DNA of 64,000 nt from Spirodela intermedia (taxonomy: Eukaryota > Streptophyta > Magnoliopsida > Alismatales > Araceae): NCBI GenBank assembly GCA_902729315.2, contig LR746280.1, positions 619,001 to 683,000 on the forward strand, written 5' to 3'. A program made the position numbers and the translations under genes. Every line of letters starts with the position of its first letter. The first letter of the stretch is position 1. The notes beneath the pieces are model-generated. The model was not told the DNA's origin, did not search any database, and was given only the letters and a program-made list of their open reading frames with translations. Below, piece by piece: positions 12,247 to 23,516 of the stretch.

Positions 12247-12741
12247 CTAGTGTTTTTGTGTGGCATTTGCCCATGGTCTACCTAGAGCAATTACGGCGTA
12301 TAAGCCAGCAACGATGATGAACCCTGTCAAGATGGAAGTGACAACTCTGAACCCAAATGGCATCATAAAAGACATCCTGTAAGACAATACGACTGTCAGA
12401 AACATGCCCAGCACCCAGACGACAACATAGAGCTCCCGCTTTCTCCGCCGGGGCACAGAATCGAAGCCACGGATACACCGGTAGAATAGTAACAAGACGC
12501 CATAAGAGCACAAAACGAAGGACATCGCCCGTGCATCGCCGCGGGCGCGGAAGGCGGCCAGAATTGAATCTAGGGTTAACAAGACCAGGGCCACGGTATG
12601 CATGACGGAGAGGCTCCAGTGATCGAGGATCTTCATGGTGGTGACGACGAACGGCGGCAGCGTCGAAGAGTCAGCTAGCCCCGCCCGAGCCTTTGCAGGA
12701 GCGGCCATCCCGGAACCGAGCTTGGAATTTTCCCCTTCCAT
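12247..12741 (-). CDS. DUF6490-like membrane protein, diverged copy
   Basis: Frame of 164 aa from the ATG at 12739-12741 (MEGENSKLGSGM); the frame is open further upstream only to a TTG, so this internal ATG is the natural start. It is clearly related to the two nearby copies but diverged. MHTVALVLLTLDSILAAFRA replaces the FPWIP segment, YRCIRGFDSVPRRR corresponds to CLRRLDSLPRG, LGMFLTVVLSYRMSFMMP to LNGMFSFRVAEMLP, and a final hydrophobic segment ends GRPWANATQKH. Four membrane spans are predicted by eye. It is the outermost member of the cluster. Function unknown. Confidence 0.7.
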   Translation of the reverse strand: MEGENSKLGSGMAAPAKARAGLADSSTLPPFVVTTMKILDHWSLSVMHTVALVLLTLDSILAAFRARGDARAMSFVLCSYGVLLLFYRCIRGFDSVPRRRKRELYVVVWVLGMFLTVVLSYRMSFMMPFGFRVVTSILTGFIIVAGLYAVIALGRPWANATQKH

Positions 12742-13868
12742 GCCTGACTCCTCGGATGAGATGATGGGAACCGACGCCTGAAGACAGACTCTCACACATA
12801 CCCAACCGCTAAACTGGAAAAACGCGGCGGGCTTTATAGCCTGGTGATATAAATAGTAATTACGGACTCTATTCTCCTTTGTCTGTTCACAGTGTCCCAA
12901 ACTTTCTCTTGCCTAAAATAATCCTTTTTTAAAATAGAATAACATTCCTTTAAAATTATGTATTTTACTATTAACATAAAACAGCACTAAAAGAAGCCCA
13001 AAACTGATGAGGCAGCCATTCTGGAAATATGAGAAGTGAACTACTAAGACGAAACAAAATTCAAAAAGACCTAATACTAGATTAAGTTCAAACGAATTGT
13101 GTGAATAATGCATCAAAGTCTTAGATTCTAGTAATTGATTTATTTTTTAAGGTGATTTAATATTTTTCCTAAATTCACTTATTTTTTGAGGACATCTAAA
13201 TTTTTGGTCCATATAAAAGCCATAATGACTTAGATTCTAGGAATTGACTTATTTTTTAAGGTGATTTAATTTTTTTCCTAAATTAACCTATTTTTTTAGG
13301 ATATCGTAGTCGAATTTTAATTTATTTAAAAACCATCATTTTGTAATGCTAAAATCATCTTGGTTGGTGAAGATTTTCTTTTGTGTGATTCCTTGTGCCT
13401 TGTGGATTCAAACCCCAATTCTTGTCAATTCAATAGGGAGCACTTTTGATACCTGTGAATTCAAAGGTCACTTCAATTATAGATTCAAAGATTAAGGATT
13501 TCAAGTATTGTTGTTTTAGAACCTATCTTCTAATCTCCCAAGGTTCAATCTTCATGTTTAGCAAACTCAAGGCTTAAATCTTCTTTTCCTCACAACTGCA
13601 CATACATCAATACTAAAAAACATAAATTTTAATTCATTTTTAATTTAATACGAATATTTTTGTTTGTATTTACATTCTAATATAAATTTTAAATTTTGAG
13701 AAAAAAGGTTAATAAAATGTTCCCATCATTATCTTTGAAGAATATTACATTGACCACATTCACTTAGTTGATAAAATCAACCAACATAGTAATTATGAGA
13801 CAAGTCACCCAATAAATCAGCCTCAAATTAATCACCATATATAATACCTTATTATTTGTAGTACCCTG

Positions 13869-13909
<41 letters not shown>
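12742..13909. other. AT-rich intergenic with tandem duplication and CT/CA microsatellite
   Basis: Contains a two-unit direct repeat with a period of about 109 bp (units start near 13120 and 13229, shared core TTAGATTCTAG...TTTTTTAAGGTGATTTAAT). A compound microsatellite, (CT)n followed directly by (CA)n, sits at about 13870-13909. No gene recognised. Confidence 0.6.
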
Positions 13910-14255
13910 TTCAATGGGGAGAAAGGACTAATAACTGGGCCCACCCCCAGTACCAAAAAGACCCAAGTGCCCCAACCTCAGAGAAAGAGGAGACTTGTAG
14001 GGACAAGGATAAAAGAGTCCTTATGATGTAAAGGAGTGAGGGTTGTTAAGGTTGAGGGGGAGATTGGGAAGGGGGTTATCGAGGATCACTCTAAGGTGGC
14101 TGAGTTTGAAGGAGAGTAGGGGGCCACTCCAACATCCCCATGACTCTAGGTTTCTTCAGAGCTAGGGCTCATGTTAGATTTTCTCTTCCATTATCTTTAA
14201 TATCTAGATCTTATTTCTTTATCTTCAGACTTTCCAATTGCCATAGTGGAGTCCT
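13910..14255 (+). repeat. Left LTR of the Gypsy element
   Basis: Matches the block at about 17310-17635 in the same orientation, with substitutions and small indels throughout, and ends just before the primer-binding-like sequence ATTTGGTATTAAAGAGC. The outer boundary is approximate because the ends are degraded. Confidence 0.65.
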
Positions 14256-17200
14256 AACATTTGGTATTAAAGAGCTAGCAAGGATGATGCCCAAATCACA
14301 AAATGTAAAGGTCAACATCCTAGAAAAAGAGGTGTTGGAGAAGCCAATTGGGCTCAATTGACCTTTAAATTCATCAAGGATGGGACAACAATCATGCTGA
14401 AGGGGATTTATGTTTGAGTAGGATATGTATTTCTTTGACATAGCTCAAGAGCTACCAAATGGGTTTTATTTTTTGGTGGAGTGCCAACAAATTACTAAAA
14501 TTGAGAAAGTACCTTAAACTTAGTAAATTTTAAGCCTACATAGGCTGGAGAGAAAGTTTCTCAGTGTCTTCTAGGCAGTTACAACCCTATTGCCACTAAG
14601 AGAGGTAGATCATGCAATCCATTTACACAAGCACAAGGCTGATCAATATGTTTGACCTTACAAGTACCCCATTTCTAGAAAAGGAAAATTAAATGACTCA
14701 TCAATGAAATGTGCATAGGATGAATCATTCAACCATTTAACAGTCCATTTTAAGGTCAAGTGTCATTTGTTAGAAAGAAAAATGGTAACCACAATTTTGA
14801 CAGTGATTATCACACCCCCAATCGAGTGATGGTTTTCGATGGTTTTGAGTATATGTCCAATTTCAACAATGAATGAATTACTAGATAAGCTACATCTAAG
14901 CTTGATTTGAGATCTAATTAAAATGAAATAAAGAGGAAGATGAATGGCATCCAAAAATGACCTTTAAGACACACAAGAGACACTATGAGTGCTTGACGAT
15001 GCCCTTCAAGCTCACAAAATAACTACTGACATTTTAATCGCTAATGAATTGAATTTTTAAAGGATTCCTTTGCGGATTTATGCTTATATTTTTTGACTGC
15101 ATTTTGATCTATAACAAGGATGTGGAGACACATGAAGGTCAATTAGAGAAGGTTGAGATGTTGCTGCAGGTAAACAGCTTCTACATTGACCTTAAGAAGT
15201 GTTTGTTTGCTCACGAACGAATCAAGTACTTAGGACATGTGGTTTTAGCCCAATGAGTGATAGTTGACCAAAGCAAAATTACAATATTAGTGGACTGGCC
15301 TACCCCTAAAAATTTGAGGAGTTGTATGAATTTGAAGGGTTGATAGATTATTATCGACAATTGGTGGCACAATATGATACTTTGCAACACCCTTAGTCCA
15401 ATCGTTAAAGAAGGACACGATCAATTGGGGCTCCACTACATATAAAGTTTTCCACAACCTCAAAACAATAGTACGTGTTTTGGGTCTTTCTTGATTTTTC
15501 ATAAGATTTTGAATTGAGGATAATGCTTCATGGGGAGAGTAGTGCTAATATAGAGCAGGCACCCCATTGCATACTTCAGCCAAACTTTAAGACTCAAGAA
15601 TCAACAAAGGTGGTGCACAAAAGAAAACTCATGGCGATTATATCAGTCATCCTAAAATGGTGGCATTATCTTTTTTACCACCATTTTATAATTTGTATAG
15701 ACTAGGGAAGCCTCAAGTTTATTCTAGACCAATACCATATTGGTACATATATCAAAAATGGTTAATTGGACTATGACTTTGAGATTTTCTATAAAGAGGG
15801 AGCATATATACCTTAGCTGTTGATACTGTCTCATGATGCCCCAAGCAAGTAGCAATTAATTTACTCATGATTTGTACTCATTGTGTCCTCAATGTGCAAG
15901 CCCTAGCAAGTGAGGTAAAGGATGACCCTCATCTGCTCCACATCATGCATGACACTGCATTGAGGGTCAGACACGGACTAGTTTTGTATTAACATTAACT
16001 ATCTATTGGGTAATAAATAGAATAAAGATTGATTGTACAGCCCAAAATTAGACCATGGCCTTAGTATCCAATCTATTAAGCTCTGCTCCTCTACCAAGAG
16101 TGACTCGTCATTTCTAGCAGATCCTCCTTCCTCTCAATTATCATGCAGAAGTATCATGACAGTGTCCTGAGAAGGCACTCTGAGTATTTACGGACATTTA
16201 AAATGCTGTCTCAAGACATGTACTAACATGACATGAAGAGAAACATATATGATTATGTGGAGTGCTAGGCAATTTGCTGAATCAATAGAGTTGAAGCCCT
16301 CTCTCTAGCCGAGTTCCTATAACCACTCCCAATCCCACAAACGATTTGAGAAGACCTCATCATGTATTGCATCGGTGGTTATAACGTGATCATGGTTATG
16401 GCAGACCACCTCAGTAGTCCATCCACTTCAGCCCATTGAAGCACCTTTATATAGTTCAAGAAGTGGTGACCATCTTCATGGGGTACTTTATGGTTTGAAC
16501 TTCAAACCATAAAGTACAATGAAGCACCCAAAACATCAAACATCAAGTACTACAAGGAATCTAGCTATGGTAGAGCACAACATATCACCTATAGAAGGAT
16601 GGTCAATCTAAAGTAATGAATTTTATCTTAAAGACCTACTTTGATGTCTTTGTAGAAGATCAGCCAGGATAATGGAGCACCTGCCTACCATGGTTTGAGT
16701 ATTGATACAACTCCACATATCAAGCCCTCACACAGTTCACTTCCTTCAATATTGCATACAACAAAGACCCTCTCCCATAGTTGAGGTTCCTAAGTCTCCC
16801 ATCCAATCTCACAAATAATGAACAACTATAGGCTTACAAGGAGATCCTCCATCAGCTCAAATAAAACATGCTTAAGACTAGACATATATGAGCACTTATG
16901 CAAACTGTAACCAATGAAACATAACACTTGACGTTTGCAAGGTCTATTGAAATTTGAGTCCTTATCAATTATTCTTGTTGAGCCAAAGGAGGAACGAGAA
17001 GATGGCACCTTGTTTATTTGGGCCTTATCAAATTCTAGAGAAGATTGGCAAACTGGTGTATCGACTAGCTGTCCCTAACTCATCCCAAATTCACTATGTT
17101 CTCCTCGTGTCACAACTGAAGTGTACTTTGGGAGTTAGTGAAACCCCCCTCAGCCTCTACCACTCATTTTGGATGAGGAGATCAACTCGGCTGTTAGCCT

Positions 17201-17309
17201 ACAAAAGTTCCTATAGTCATCCATCCCCCTGCAGCACAAAATTGCTGATCTAGTGGCACCACCTACCGGATGCGACTTGGGAAGCAACAACAGTAAAGGG
17301 GGAGATATT

Positions 17310-17635
17310 GTTAGGCCCCTCGTCAGCCTAACTTACTCAAGGCACAAGAGAAAGGGGCCAACAATTAGGCCTGCCCCAATGATAGAAGACCCAAGCTCCC
17401 CAACTTCGGAGGAAGAAGAGACTTCCAGGGACAAGAGTAAAAGAGTGCTTACGATGTAAGGACGCGAGGGGAAGAATTAGGGTTGATGGACCTCTCCAAC
17501 ATCCCCATGACTCTCGAGTTCTTTGAAGCCCAATACTCCTTTTAGATTTTCTCTCCTATTATCTCTAGTATCTAGATTCTATTTCTTTATCTTCATACTT
17601 CTCACTTGCCATAGCATCTTAAAGTGAACACTAGT
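17310..17635 (+). repeat. Right LTR of the Gypsy element
   Basis: Direct repeat of the left LTR (shared CCAACATCCCCATGACTCT and TTATTTCTTTATCTTCA). A purine-rich run, AGTAAAGGGGGAGA (about 17293-17306), lies just before it and is a good polypurine tract candidate. Divergence from the left copy indicates an old insertion. Confidence 0.65.
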
Positions 17636-17799
17636 CCATGACTTCAAATCTCACAATTTAAATATAATCTAAAATTTATTTCATCAAAATGAAAATATAA
17701 CAGTCCGCATGTTCCTCTGAAACAGTTTATGGATATCAACAGAGAATATTCAACATTCTTAAAGTGAACACTGGAGCATGAGTTATGAACAAACCAGTT

Positions 17800-20700
17800 T
17801 TATGCATTCGTGAAGAGGGAAATACCGCAGATGATGATGACTGCGCAGAGACAGCAATCCGCGAACGCAGCACTTGCCATCTTCTGCATAATTAGCAATA
17901 CCTCCAGGGCTTTGCCCATTTGATCCATCCAGTCGCCACCCTCTTGGGCTCTGGTTGTCTCTGCATCAGCTTCATCTTTCCCCTTCCATCTACCGGTGTA
18001 GAGCAGGCCAAGCACGAGGGCTAAATCAGTCAGCAGGACCATGTAAATGGGCTTGTGGCTGATAATGCTGTGAATGGAGTCCGAGATGACCAGATGGCCG
18101 CGGCATGAATGAACCACCAAAGCAGCTATAGATACAGCACAGAGTATGCGGATATTCTCAGAGGCTGAGATGGATGAAGAGATCCTCTGGGCAGTGAAGA
18201 TGCGGGCCTGCCTTTTTGCTGGGTGTGGCCCAGTGGTCACCACTGGGTGGTGGGAAGCATCATCTGTTGTCGCAGGTTCTATCTCCCCACTGCTGGGCAG
18301 GACAGAATAAGCAGCTTCATTGCTTTCCTCATTCTTCAGGAATGTTTCAACACTGGGTCTTCTGTCCCTCGTCTCCCTCTCAGTTGGACTAGTCGATCTA
18401 CATTCTGGGAACTCATTACCGGTAAGAAAATCGTCACTGGAGGTCTTAACTGAAAGATCTGTAATAAGATGTGGTCCAGAGCAAAACTAAGATATGACTT
18501 GCAGAAAATAATATAATAACGCTCAAAAGGTGGCGGGAAGTCTCTTAAATCTGGAAGAAATAGCGATCAAACGAATGAGAAAAAAATAAATTATACGTGA
18601 CTGCTCTCCATTAGATGATGCTTTCAAATTTAGAAACAGTTTCAGGGGAAAAATAGCCAACGTGGGCGTGTAACTAGCAATGAAGGTAATTAAAATCGCA
18701 ATATGGAGTAGGACCAACATGGATAGACTGACACATCGTCATGTCGAATGTTTATCTTCTCACAACCTGCATGCTGAGCTGGCCTTGTAATTCTCAAAGC
18801 ATGAGTATGCTGCACAAGGAAAGGTGGAGTCTGGTGCTTCATTGAACCGAGCAGACATGAACCAGAACTCGTAATTAGGGAAAATGTGCATATTCTTGGC
18901 GCTTCAGAAATTCCTTGTTTTTTTTTGAATTGGAATGCATGGAAATCCATCGATTAACCAAAGGAAGGGGAATAATGTGGTAAACATGTTCAATGACCTC
19001 TGAGAATTCCCCTTTACACAAGTTATTCTCTTTGGCAGGACGTAGGGGGTAGGGCATGCTAGCAAGCCTAAGCGCCCAAGATGGTAGATTCGTACCCATC
19101 GATTCTTACTTTGAAACAATCAAACTAAAACCCACTCTTTGACCATACCACACAGAAAATTAACCATCCTCTCAGTTCTTTTAGAAGTACCAACGGTTTC
19201 TCTCAATCCAAATGGGCAAATAATCCCATGCAAGAAAAGTCACCAAACCATATGATCTGATTTTCGCTGTCAATGCCAAAAGCCATTCATTTGAGTTGTA
19301 TCATACGCCTTGAGTCAGATAAGGAGCATCATATATCTAGCGTAGGAGGTGTGAATCTTACCCGTAGAAAATGTCAAGCTATCATATATAACCGGTCACC
19401 AAAGTGAGATTTTTCCACAAAAGTCTTCATCTTTTTTGTTACCACTTCGCCTCTAGTTTCTCTTAATTGAGATATATGTTCCTATCCAATGGGTACACCT
19501 CATGTCCGCCTTAGAGATAATTGGTGACTGCACTGCAAGCTGGTCCCTACGATGTTGGATCTCCTCATTAACATTTTTTCTACATATTGGACATACCGGT
19601 TTTGTCCCTAAGTCAAAGGCCTTCACACCCGTGATCCAATGGCATTGAGTTTTCCAAGCTAGAAATCAGAATTTTTCGTTAAAAGATGAGGTTTCACAAA
19701 ATCTGTCTTTCCAAAAGTTCTTTACACGGTACCTCTTCTAATATCACTACTGTCTTCCACAGCTGCAAGACATCCAACCATATTCCAGATATTTTACTTA
19801 CAGTATTAGCCATTATGTCATGCACCTTGTTCCTAATCCAGTGCTCCCACTTGCAACTAAAGTTCCTCATCCTCAGTTTCAATGTTCATAGTCACTTCCT
19901 TAGAAATATCTAATGTCAGCAATGTCAAGCCCTAAATTTTCTGTCCTTACATATTCGTTCCCAATTAATGCCGCATCATCCTCTACACTTGCCTGCACTT
20001 TCCCGCTAGAAAATTCTTCATTGAACTGCTTCTCTAGTCTCTTTGTCACTGCCTTGAGGAACATGAATACAGATAGATAACACATAGGCAATTTGGACGA
20101 CACATACTTATATAAAGTAAGCTTTCCTTCCCAAAAAAACCTTGTCCCTCCAATTTGACATTCTGCTTTCGAAAGATTCTTTTGGTGCAAGGACGTTGAA
20201 GGAGGTGACATCTCAAGGCGAAAGATAAAAACACTCCACCATCTAATGACCCAAACGCACAGCAGCCTTCTACCTTCCATTCCCTCCATGTTCAAGTTCA
20301 CGTTCCACATTCTCAGGGTTCATTAAAACTCGTTTTAAAAAAATAAACTATGACCCGGTTACACAAACATGATCCTCCTTAAGTAAGAAGGTTCTAGTGC
20401 AATATTCCCGATATTAAGTATAATGTGCCTGAGAAACCACAACTCATCACAAAACTTCAACCGTCGATAACATTCTACTCACCAATACAATAACTAGTAT
20501 AAGTGGGAGAGGAAACAAGGTGTCTACCTATCCAATGCCTCTTCCAAAAAAAAATGGCAACAATTCCTCAATCACTAAAAAAATAAATATAACAGAGGTA
20601 GAATAAGTCTCTATTATTGAAGTTCATTCAATAAAGCACCAGAGAAAAGCTGTTTTACATCCCACCTCCAAATACCCTTTCAATGTCCGATTTTGAACAA

Positions 20701-21985
20701 AATCTCTTCTCTATTGTCACTTCGACACCTTGCATTATGATTACATTCGAAGTTCACCAGAAAAACTATTTGACATCAACAGTAACTGATTAACATACCA
20801 TAATTCTAGCATATCAACCGATTAGCTTCTTCCTCGAGTCTTTTAGCCAGCATTCCCCTGATGATTTTGAACACCATTATGTAGACTAATGGGTATCCAG
20901 TCGTTTACACTACTTTTACCTTATTACTTTGGAATCAGTGCGAAAAATACTCTGGTTAGAGACCCTTCATTGGCTCATACACTTCCGACATTGCCTCCAT
21001 CAGGTCCTGCTTAATCAAATCTCAAGAAAAATTAAATAAAAAAGGCTAAATCCATCAAATGATGGATATTATCCCCTAACAAATTAAACATAGATTCTTC
21101 AGCCTCTTCTTTTGTACAAAGCTCTTGACAACTCCCTAAACATAGATTTTCGCCTCTGCTATCTTGAACGTCTAACAATCTCTAAAATTCGTTGGTAGAA
21201 GTTGCAAGTTTCTATTTTCGACAATTGGAAGCAAACACGTGACGTGAAAAAAAAACTGTGACATAATTTGGTGTTGACGGAATTTGTCATGCATGAGGAA
21301 TTATGTAATGCCTACCGAATCCAGAGAAGCTGAGCAAAGTATGAACTCTAAGTTCAGTTCATTCTCTTTGCAAATAGTTTTTCGTGAATTCACTTTAACA
21401 GCTGCGTACTCCTCTTTTCTGTAGAAAGGAATTCATGTGCAGAGACATTTGTCAAAGTTTCCAATATTTTCCAAGGAGATAATAATTATCTTTTCATAAA
21501 TCTTTTTATGTATTTACATCTAAATTTCAAACGTGTATCCTCCATTTACGTCCGTTGTTCGCATGCTGGGAAATTTTAAGTAGCTTACAAAATGGTGGAC
21601 AAGGGAGCGCGCATTAACTACGAGCATGCATTAAAGATTATTTTCTTGTCGTAAAATATAAATTTAAAGTTTCTAGACAAGATGCTGCACTGAGAGGCCA
21701 TCCAATACAGTGTAAACGAACAAATAATTCCATGGCCACAGCGAGACCTGAACCAGCAGAATTAGCAAAAGACAAGGTTCACGGGGAAAACATGAGACGC
21801 GTACCGGCAACCGGGACCCCTTCTTCGTCTCCACCTACACTCCGATTAGAAGGCGGGGGAGTGGCAGGAGAATCAATGGCCGACGGGGGCAGGGATCGGG
21901 CTTGCCCGGTGATGAAGGCAAGGCGGTCCGATCCTCGCTCAAGGATTTTCCGGCGGCGAGCCTCACGCGCGCTATCAGTGGCCAT
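17800..21985 (-). CDS. GET2: GET2/G1IP-like ER receptor subunit for tail-anchored proteins
   Basis: Two-exon model: exon 1 complement(21805..21985), donor GTACGC; exon 2 complement(17800..18458), acceptor TTATTACAG. The joined frame gives 279 aa with no stop. The N-terminus is short and basic (residues 7-13, REARRRK) followed by ILERGSDRLAFITGQ, the signature I associate with plant GET2/G1IP proteins, where the basic patch contacts the GET3 ATPase. A low-complexity acidic linker follows, then three hydrophobic segments at about 163-179, 198-216 and 258-276, the CAML/GET2 topology. The inferred role is ER-membrane docking of GET3 loaded with tail-anchored proteins, together with GET1. The 3.35 kb intron holds a LINE relic. 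Joining the two exons is inference from splice signals, phase and topology; cDNA would settle it. Confidence 0.75.
18459..21804 (-). other. Long intron of the GET2-like gene
   Basis: Intron of about 3.35 kb bounded by GTACGC at the donor (21799-21804) and TTATTACAG at the acceptor. Besides a LINE relic it holds AT-rich sequence with no other recognisable gene. Short open frames inside (for example 18904-19119 minus) show no motif. Confidence 0.65.
19300..20330 (-). mobile_element. LINE retrotransposon relic (RT C-terminus)
   Basis: The minus-strand frame at 19900-20310 reads WEGKLTLYKYVSSKLPMCYL followed by a KRLEKQF motif, matching the C-terminal reverse-transcriptase region of plant LINEs (GRLTL...SLPVY...KRLEKIQRDFLW). 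Farther along the same strand (about 19560-19600) a CPICRKNVNE stretch is compatible with the zinc-binding (zf-RVT) tail. The element is 5'-truncated and broken by stops. It is in the same orientation as the GET2-like gene that contains it. Confidence 0.6.
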
Positions 21986-22434
21986 TTCCCCCCTCTCTCT
22001 CCTCGGCCCTCTCAACGGTATCCTTCCCTCCCCTCCGCGCTTCCCCTGCCGCCTCCAGAGTTTCTCGCCTTCGAAAATGTGGAAAGGGTATAAATGTTAC
22101 CGTTGGCCCTAACGTGTTCCCTCATGGCGACGACAGCTCCACAGAGCCCTACCCAGAAGGCCCGGCCCGCCTCGGCCGGGTCTGAGGCTGAACCAAGCTA
22201 TCTGGCGGCCAGCGCGTCAAGTTCCTCTGGCCACGTGGACAATTCCAGCGACCGCCACACGGAGGAAACTCGTCAGATAACCAAAACCTATGAAAGCAAT
22301 GAGCTTCTCAAAACTTGGCCTGATTTAATTGGCTTTAAGCATCACCACGGAAATTATAAATACCATAAATTAAAATATTCCAAGAAGCATTCACAATTTG
22401 GGGTTCAGTTCTTACCGAATTTTACAAGCGCGGC

Positions 22435-22474
<40 letters not shown>

Positions 22475-22971
22475 TATCCACAAAAAAATATACACTGCAT
22501 AGTTCAACTAGATCATATTTTCCCAAAATAGATCGATTATTTTCATTTTAATTAATAACATTAATTTGTAAACAATTGTCACAAAATCCTGAGTAGCAGT
22601 TTAGGAAGCCAGGTTAAATCCCCCATGAACACCATCAGCTAGTTTTCGGTAACGTCTAGGATCGTCTATGAACTATCCTCATAAATAAATACAGTCCTCA
22701 GGGAGGCTAGATCGCAATTGTCCCCAGTAATTCAACGTTTTCGGGCTGTAGGCATGATTATCCCTTGACCGCGCCATTAACTTGGAATGGTAAATTTTGT
22801 ATGGAGCTTAAGAGAAAAAACCAGTTATATTCACGCAGGTTTCGGCATTTAGAAGACTGAGGAAAAAGGAGAACAGAGGATTATAAGAGCAGACTAGGGA
22901 GACGAGAAGCACAAGCAGAAGTGACAGCAGAGATGGTCTTAACGTGAGGAAGAGGAGGCCCCTTGTCTAAT
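21986..22971. other. Intergenic between GET2-like and sHSP genes
   Basis: Holds the presumed promoter of the minus-strand GET2-like gene (GC-rich, CT-rich leader side) and a long (TC)n microsatellite at about 22436-22470. A plus-strand open frame from ATG 22124 (MATTAPQSPTQ) runs about 135 codons but translates through the microsatellite and has no recognised domain, so I do not call it a gene. Confidence 0.5.
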
Positions 22972-23436
22972 TCAAGCGATCTTGACCTCGATGTTCTTCG
23001 GCTTCTTGGGCTCCGGTGGCTTCACCTTCTCCACTCTGACGGTGAGCACCCCGTCCTGGCACACGGCCGTGACGGCGTCGGTGTTGGCGTTCTCCGAAAG
23101 ATGGAACTTCCTCATGAACTTCCCGAATCTCCGTTCCATGCGGAGGTATTTCCCGTCCTTGTCCTCGTCCTTGCGCTCCCCGCTGATGACCAGGACGTTG
23201 TCGTCCTCAACCTGCACCTTGATCTCGCCAGACTTGATCCCCGGCATGTCGACGACGAAGACATAGTGGCCGGGGTATTCCTTGACGTCGGCGGGAGTGG
23301 AGGCCATGGCCTTCGCGTCCTGGACATAGGATCGAGTAGGCGCGTTGAAGGCCTTCTCCACCTCTTCCGGGATGGTCATCAGGTTCTGCAGCGTGGAGAA
23401 GAGGGGATTTTCTACTCCGAACATCCTCACATCCAT
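22972..23436 (-). CDS. HSP17-CII: Cytosolic class II small heat-shock protein (HSP20)
   Basis: Intronless 154 aa frame. The start is the ATG at 23434-23436 ([13 protein letters not shown]), matching the conserved class II N-terminus; the frame is open to a TTG six codons upstream, which I reject. The alpha-crystallin domain runs from about residue 43 to 135, with [12 protein letters not shown] (63-74), VLVISGER (81-88) and GVLTVRV (129-135). The C-terminal IEVKIA (149-154) supplies the I/V-x-I/V oligomer anchor typical of this class. The protein is an ATP-independent holdase for unfolding proteins in the cytosol. Promoter signals lie immediately upstream: a perfect three-unit heat-shock element and a TATA-like sequence. 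It is head-to-head with APM1, with 800 bp between the two start codons. Confidence 0.95.
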   Translation of the reverse strand: MDVRMFGVENPLFSTLQNLMTIPEEVEKAFNAPTRSYVQDAKAMASTPADVKEYPGHYVFVVDMPGIKSGEIKVQVEDDNVLVISGERKDEDKDGKYLRMERRFGKFMRKFHLSENANTDAVTAVCQDGVLTVRVEKVKPPEPKKPKNIEVKIA

Positions 23437-23486
23437 TTCGCTCTCCTTCGACAACTACCGATCTGTTGGAGGGAGGAGCGTCGCAA

Positions 23487-23516
23487 GTTTTATGCTGGTA
23501 GCCGAAGTTTCTCGAA
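23487..23516 (-). promoter_or_regulatory. Heat-shock element plus TATA-like box of the sHSP gene
   Basis: GAAgtTTCtcGAA at 23504-23516 is a perfect three-unit HSE (alternating nGAAn/nTTCn), the binding site of heat-shock factor trimers. About 10 bp nearer the gene on the minus strand is CATAAAA (about 23488-23494), a plausible TATA box, which would put the transcription start about 25-30 bp upstream of the ATG at 23436. An HSE directly next to TATA is the standard layout in plant sHSP promoters. Confidence 0.75.

Larger units (their letters stand above)
13910..17640 (+). mobile_element. Decayed Ty3/Gypsy LTR retrotransposon
   Basis: Two related terminal blocks in direct orientation, about 13910-14255 and 17310-17635, share CCAACATCCCCATGACTCT, a TAGATTTTCTCT block and TTATTTCTTTATCTTCA. 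Just inside the left block is ATTTGGTATTAAAGAGC, matching the usual plant Gypsy primer-binding context (TGGTATCAGAGC, initiator Met tRNA). Inside, in plus orientation, are an RT stretch ending like KKCLFAHERIKYLGHVV (about 15190-15245, broken), a possible RNase H stretch (about 15520-15680) and a C-terminal integrase stretch LFGPYQILEKIGKLVYRL (about 17010-17070). The order RT then integrase is Gypsy type. Many stops, and at 3.7 kb it is shorter than intact elements, so it carries internal deletions. Confidence 0.8.

Noticed and set aside
22124-22531. Plus-strand frame MATTAPQSPTQ... between GET2-like and sHSP genes
   Set aside because: The frame continues through a (TC)n microsatellite, has no recognisable domain and no partner exon was found. 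It could be a first exon, but nothing supports this.
22972-23454. Upstream start (TTG) adding MSKESE to the sHSP
   Set aside because: Non-ATG codon, and the ATG at 23434-23436 gives the conserved class II N-terminus and usual length.
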